NCBI RefSeq assembly: GCF_901521055.1 | Contig: NZ_CABEGA010000084.1 | Coordinates: 25,102-89,101 of the forward strand | Length of the DNA: 64,000 nt | Origin: Cellulomonas hominis | GTDB lineage: Bacteria; Actinomycetota; Actinomycetes; Actinomycetales; Cellulomonadaceae | Direction of reading: 5' to 3' | Shown here: piece by piece, positions 59,957 through 64,000 of the stretch | How the letters are laid out: the number at the start of each line of letters is the position of its first letter | Position numbering within the stretch: the stretch's first letter is position 1 | The notes under the pieces: generated by a model | Seen by the model: the letters and a program-made list of their open reading frames with translations, nothing else | What the model was told of the DNA's origin: nothing | The model's database searches: none | Made by a program: the position numbers and the translations under genes

Positions 59957-61194
59957 GCGCCTGGTCGCAGCCGCACCGGCTCGTCACCACCGCGCGCCGG
60001 GTGCGCGCCATGGGCCCGCACGAGACGGCGCAGCGCGTCGCCGCGCGGCTGTACCAGCGCACGGGCGCGGCGTCCCTCGACTTCCCGCTGCTCGCCCGGG
60101 ACGTCGCCGACGCCGCCGGCGCCGCGCGGGCGGAGCCCGACGTCCCGCCGGCGGCGGGGCGCCCCCTGACGATCGGCTGGCTGACGGTGCCGCCCGGGGC
60201 GCGGTCCGGCGGGCACACCACCATGTTCCGCATGGTCACGGCGCTCGAGGACGCGGGTCACCGGTGCGTGCTCTACCTGTACGACCGGCACGGCGGGGAC
60301 GTGCGCGAGCGCGCCGCCGTGATCCGGCAGGGCTGGCCGTCGGTCCGCGCGGAGGTGCGCGACGTCGCCGACGGCGTCCACGGGGTCGACGCGTGCGTGG
60401 CGACCTCCTGGCAGTCGGCGCACGTGCTCGCGCGCCGCGGCACCGACCCCATGCGGCGGCTGTACTTCGTGCAGGACTACGAGCCGTGGTTCTACCCCCG
60501 GGGCGCCCAGCACGCCCTGGCCGAGGAGTCCTACCGGCTGGGCTTCCGCGTGCTGGCGCTCGGGGAGATGGTGGCCGGGCACCTGCGCGCGCTCGGCGCC
60601 GACGTGGACGTCGTCCCGTTCGGCTGCGACACCGACGTCTACCGACCGTCCGGAACCACCCGGCGGGACGGCGTCGTGCTGTACGCGAAGCCCGACGTGG
60701 CGCGGCGCGGGTACGACCTCGCCCGGCTGGCGCTCGAGCGGTTCCACGCACGGCACCCGGAGCAGGAGATCCACGTCTACGGCGACCCGGTGCGGGACCT
60801 GACCGTGCCGGTGACCCGCCACGGCGGCCTCGCGCCGGCCGAGCTGAACGCCCTGTACGGCACGACGCTCGCCGGGCTGGCGATGTCCTTCACGAACATC
60901 TCGCTCGTCGCGGAGGAGATGCTCGCCGCGGGCACCGTCCCGGTCGTCAACGACGCGCCCGACGCCCGCGCGGACCTGCCGAACCCGCACGTGCTGTGGG
61001 CGGCCCCGACCCCCGGCGCGGTCGCCGAGGCGCTGTCGGCGGCCGTCCGGCACCCCGACCCCGTGGGGCACGCGGCCGAGGTGTCCGCGAGCGTCGCCGG
61101 CCGGTCGTGGGCCGGTTCGCAGGCCCGCCTGGTGCAGCTGGTCGAGCAGCACGTGCGGGGCACCGCCGGCGTCCGGGCGGCGGGGGCGCGATGA
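59953..61194 (+). CDS. Glycosyltransferase, WsaF/GT4-like
   Basis: A 413-residue GT-B enzyme of the type described for rhamnosyltransferase WsaF. Motifs are IGWLTVPPGARSGGHTTMFRMV, VATSWQSAHVL, YFVQDYEPWFYP, VDVVPFGCDTDVYRP, VVLYAKPDVARRGYDL and GLAMSFTNISLVAEEMLAAG. A helical N-terminal extension of about 65 residues precedes the fold. ATG 59953 overlaps the previous stop. The sugar donor is a guess. Confidence 0.85.
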   Translation: MSAWSQPHRLVTTARRVRAMGPHETAQRVAARLYQRTGAASLDFPLLARDVADAAGAARAEPDVPPAAGRPLTIGWLTVPPGARSGGHTTMFRMVTALEDAGHRCVLYLYDRHGGDVRERAAVIRQGWPSVRAEVRDVADGVHGVDACVATSWQSAHVLARRGTDPMRRLYFVQDYEPWFYPRGAQHALAEESYRLGFRVLALGEMVAGHLRALGADVDVVPFGCDTDVYRPSGTTRRDGVVLYAKPDVARRGYDLARLALERFHARHPEQEIHVYGDPVRDLTVPVTRHGGLAPAELNALYGTTLAGLAMSFTNISLVAEEMLAAGTVPVVNDAPDARADLPNPHVLWAAPTPGAVAEALSAAVRHPDPVGHAAEVSASVAGRSWAGSQARLVQLVEQHVRGTAGVRAAGAR

Positions 61195-62036
61195 GCGCGC
61201 CGTCCATGCTGGTGCTCACCCCCAGCTACCGCCCGGACCACGAGCTCTGCGTCGACCTCAACCGCTCGGTGCTGCGGTTCGCGCCGCCCGACGTCCGGCA
61301 CGCCATCGTGGTCCCGTCCGCCGACCGGGGGCTGTTCGGCCCGCTCGCGAGCGGCCGGACCGCGGTGCTGGACGTGCGCGACGTCGTGCCGCGGGAGCTG
61401 CGCAAGGTCCCGCGGCTGAACGTGTGGGTGAACCCGCGCCGGCCGCTGCCCCCGGTGCGCGGGTGGGTCGCGCAGCAGATCGTGAAGCTCGCCGCCGTGG
61501 CGGGCGCGGGCGAGGATCTGGTGCTGCTGGCCGACTCCGACCTCGCGTTCGTCCGGCCGTTCGGGGCGGCGACCTTCGCGCCGGACGGGGTGGTGCCGCT
61601 GTACCGCCGGGACGGTGCGGTGTCCGCGCGGATGCCACGCCACATGCTCTGGGACGACACGGCGCGGCGGCTGCTGGGCCTGCCGCCGTCCGCCGCGCCG
61701 GTGCGGCCGGACTACATCTGCTGGCCCTGCGCGTGGGAGCCGGCGGTCGTCCGCCGGATGCTGTCCCGCGTGGAGCAGGCGACGGGCCTGCCGTGGGCGA
61801 CCGCGGTCGGCCGGGAGCTGCACGTCTCGGAGATGGTGCTGTACGGCGTGTTCGTCGACGCGGTCGAGGCTCGGGACCGGGACGTGCCCCGCACGGCCGA
61901 CATGCGGTGCCCGAGCCACTCGGACGAGCGCGCGCTGGACCGGGACGGGCTCGCCGCGTTCCTCGCGGGGGTGCGGGAGCAGGACGTGGCCGTCATGGTC
62001 TCGGCGACCATCCGCCGGCGCAGCGCGGGCGCGGTC
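61191..62036 (+). CDS. DUF6492-type glycan-locus protein, stop codon missing
   Basis: Glycosyltransferase-like protein, start ATG 61191 overlapping the previous stop. Supported sequence runs to about VMVSATIRRRSAG (62036): MLVLTPSYRPDHELCVDLNRSV, LLADSDLAFVRPF (DxD-like), MPRHMLWDD and PDYICWPCAWEP. Its frame has no stop there: it continues through the antisense strand of the Wzz-like gene to 62888 (formal length 565), where the sequence is the low-complexity Arg/Gln/Asp type of a shadow frame. The true C-terminus is therefore lost or uncertain. Confidence 0.75.
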
Positions 62037-62666
62037 CCGGGCGAGCTGGCGGTACCGTCCGAACGACGCCGCCGCGAACACCAGCACGCCGCCGCCCAGC
62101 AGCACGACGATCACCGCCCGCAGCCGGCTGGAGAACTGCTCGGTCGCCCCGTCGGGCGTGGCGAGCGGGATCGCCGTGAACAGGTAGCGGTCGTCGGCGC
62201 CGTTGACCTGCTGCAGGGCCCGCAGCTCCGTGGCAAGGACCGCCCCGATCGCGGTCGTCGTGGCCACCGACTCCTCGGGCGTGGACCCGACGCCGGTGAT
62301 GTCCACGACGAAGCCGTTGCCGCCGACCCCCGGGCCCACCCCGTAGTCCGTGCCGACGCCCGCGGCCTCCAGCGCCGCGACCGTCGACTCCGCGGTCAGC
62401 CGCGCGATCAGCGCGTCGGTGACGAGGTTCGTGTCGGCCGACCGCAGGTACGGGTTGTCGTTGTCCACGGCCGCCAGCTCCGGGTCCGCCTCGAGCTCCT
62501 CCTCGGTGGGCACCGCGGGGTTGACCAGCGCGTACGTCGCGGTCGACTCGTAGGTGCGGGGCGCCAGCTGGTAGACGTACGCGACGGCCGCGAGCGCCAC
62601 GAGCACCGCGGGCAGGACGTAGCGGCGCTGCTGCCACAGCACCCTCAGGACGTCGGTCGGGTCCAT
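62010..62666 (-). CDS. Wzz-like chain-length/polysaccharide co-polymerase, stop codon missing
   Basis: N-terminal membrane helix (about 16-33: YVLPAVLVALAAVAYVY), APRTYESTATYALVNPAVP typical of Wzz/Wzc periplasmic starts, a mixed extracellular domain, and a second helix (RAVIVVLLGGGVLVFAAASFGR) near 188-209. GAGGAGG precedes ATG 62666. Beyond RYRQLARDR no stop is met: the frame runs on to 60777 through the opposite strand. Only the stretch given is supported. It overlaps the 3' end of the upstream ligase gene by 22 bases and probably sets glycan chain length. Confidence 0.75.
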
Positions 62667-63979
62667 CGTTCCTCCTCGCGGCGCACCAGCATCCATGCTG
62701 CCCCCGACAGGCCCACCAGAGCGGGGAACGTGAGGGCGAAGACGGGGAAGGACAGGGAGTCGAACGTCAGCGAGCACACCGCGCCGGCGAGGGTGCCCGC
62801 CGCCAGCGCGCCGGCCAGGCACCGCAGGCTCGCCGACCGGGCGGTCCGCGCGGCGTGCAGGCCGGCCACACCGGGCAGCACCAGGTAGACGACGGTCGCG
62901 ACGACCCCCACCGCGCCCATCGTCACCAGCGAGTTCAGGTACTGGTTGTCGAGGATGTGCAGGGCGTCCTCGGGCATGTAGTTGCCGGGCCCGAGGCCGA
63001 GCCACGGGTGCGCGTCGAACATCGCCACGACCCGGGGGTAGTTGTCGAGGCGGGTCGCGATGGACGGGTCGGAGCTGTCGGCCCCGAGCGCCCCGCCCAG
63101 GGTGCTGAGCAGCCCCGGCACGGCGAGGAACAGGCCGGCGACCGCGACCGGGGCGGTGACGAGGACCCAGCGCCGGGCCGTCCGCGGCAGGAACGGCACG
63201 GCGACCGCGAGCGCCACCGCCAGCCCGAGGATCCCCGACCGCGAGATGCTGACGGCCACGGCCAGGACCAGGGCGACGGTCTGCGTCCACCGCACCCAGG
63301 GGCGCCCGACCCGGTCGAAGACGAGCCGCCACAGCGACAGCGGCAGCAGCATCGCCGCGACGACGCCGAGCTCGATGGGGGAGAACGCGATCCCGGCCAC
63401 ACGCACCAGCGACCCGCGCGGCTGGAACGGCGTGCTGCCGCCGTTGTCCGTGAACCCCGGCATCAGGTACGGCGCCCAGTCCACCGGATCGACGGCGAGC
63501 AGGAACTGCACCAGCGCGACCAGGCAGCAGACGAACGCCCCGGTCAGCAGCGCGCGCACGCACTGGGCGAGGTCGGGGAGGCTGCGCACGCACTCGCCGC
63601 ACACGGTGATCAGCGCCGCGCTGGCGAGCACCAGGAGCAGCCACCGCTCGCCGGCGGCGCGGGTGACGTCGGTGCTGCCGCCGGTCGTCCCGACGTAGAG
63701 GGCGGCGGCGGAGGCGACCGAGGCGAGCAGCAGCGCGCCGACCGCGATCCGCCCCGGGTGCCGGGCCGGGACCGGGTCGTGCAGGCCCCACGCCCATGAC
63801 GTCACCCAGAACGCGCCGAGCAGCAGCGCGAGCAGCATCGGCACGGTGCCGGCCGCGCCGATCGGCTCGACGACCATGCTGGCGGGGACGACGCCGATGC
63901 TGAGCAGGGCGGCGCGCAGCAGCAGGGGGACGGTGCCCGCTGGGCCGGTCGCGGGGGCCGCGGCCGGCCCAGCGGGCAC
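62645..63979 (-). CDS. O-antigen ligase family protein, 5' end unreliable
   Basis: Polytopic membrane protein with about 11-12 helices and the Wzy_C/WaaL-type large loop ending in HPWLGLGPGNYMPED. Family members ligate or polymerise surface glycans. The first in-frame start (GTG 63979) lies inside a near-perfect fold-back at the window end, so the real N-terminus is probably cut off; reliable coding begins about TVPLLLRAALLSIGVV (63935). Its end overlaps the Wzz-like gene by 22 bases, so they are co-transcribed. Confidence 0.8.
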   Translation of the reverse strand: MPAGPAAAPATGPAGTVPLLLRAALLSIGVVPASMVVEPIGAAGTVPMLLALLLGAFWVTSWAWGLHDPVPARHPGRIAVGALLLASVASAAALYVGTTGGSTDVTRAAGERWLLLVLASAALITVCGECVRSLPDLAQCVRALLTGAFVCCLVALVQFLLAVDPVDWAPYLMPGFTDNGGSTPFQPRGSLVRVAGIAFSPIELGVVAAMLLPLSLWRLVFDRVGRPWVRWTQTVALVLAVAVSISRSGILGLAVALAVAVPFLPRTARRWVLVTAPVAVAGLFLAVPGLLSTLGGALGADSSDPSIATRLDNYPRVVAMFDAHPWLGLGPGNYMPEDALHILDNQYLNSLVTMGAVGVVATVVYLVLPGVAGLHAARTARSASLRCLAGALAAGTLAGAVCSLTFDSLSFPVFALTFPALVGLSGAAWMLVRREEERWTRPTS

Positions 63980-64000
63980 CGTCCCCCTGCTGCTGCGCGC
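63912..64000. repeat. 43-bp fold-back at the window end
   Basis: 63912-63954 and 63958-64000 are reverse complements over 43 bases with one mismatch, around a GGG loop. The left arm codes for the start of the ligase-like protein; the right arm is its mirror image and ends exactly with the window. This is what a contig-end assembly or amplification fold-back looks like. Confidence 0.85.

Noticed and set aside
62037..62888. C-terminal 280 residues of the plus-strand frame from 61191
   Set aside because: Composition is that of an antisense shadow of the Wzz-like and ligase genes; not accepted as real protein.

Overview
The window reads as chromosome of a very GC-rich Gram-positive actinobacterium. 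The gene set (WhiA, RbpA, OpcA next to Zwf, the rapZ-yvcK-whiA run, sortase-anchored pili) points to Actinomycetota. A Cellulomonas-like member of the Micrococcales is my best guess; that is an inference from gene content and order, not a database match.

1-33.5 kb is a conserved core. It holds a metallo-beta-lactamase-fold hydrolase (cut by the left edge), a GH15 trehalase/glucoamylase-like enzyme, excision repair (uvrA, uvrC), an OsmC-like protein, rapZ-yvcK-whiA, lower glycolysis (gap-pgk-tpiA) with secG and rbpA, then on the minus strand the pentose phosphate operon tal-zwf-opcA-pgl. After the divergent ctaB come xerD, a ParA-like ATPase with scpA-scpB, an rRNA pseudouridine synthase with a very long Gly/Arg-rich arm, prephenate dehydrogenase, cmk, an acyltransferase, der, a membrane protein and a GntR regulator with an MFS transporter. 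Most neighbours overlap by 4 bases. Several lead genes have a TANNNT box about 7 bases before the start codon, which suggests leaderless mRNAs.

33.5-37.9 kb is a small island in the 3' part of a tRNA-Pro(GGG) gene, bounded by an exact 43-bp direct repeat. It carries a HipB/HipA-type toxin-antitoxin pair and, convergent to it, a two-gene unit: a two-helix membrane protein with an unrecognised cytoplasmic domain plus a DEDDy 3'-5' exonuclease with all five catalytic residues. No integrase is visible. This is the best candidate in the window for an undescribed system, possibly defensive; that function is inference.

38-50.2 kb, minus strand, is a cell-surface region. One unit encodes a sortase-assembled pilus (LPEAG tip-like protein, LPLTG shaft pilin with a YPKN pilin motif, class C sortase) and an Ig-like LAATG surface protein. 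The other encodes a SipW-type signal peptidase with six exported proteins, including TasA/camelysin-like ones and an RCC1-repeat propeller.

50.5-64 kb is a surface-glycan locus. Nucleotide-sugar genes (Gfo/Idh/MocA dehydrogenase, SDR, two DegT/DnrJ/EryC1 aminotransferases, two left-handed beta-helix acetyltransferases) suggest one or two acetamido sugars. Glycosyltransferases, a flippase that looks internally shortened, an O-antigen-ligase-like protein and a Wzz-like chain-length protein follow. Two things look structurally wrong here: convergent genes near 62.03 kb run into each other with no stop codon in either, and the last 89 bases form a near-perfect fold-back, probably an artefact at a contig end.
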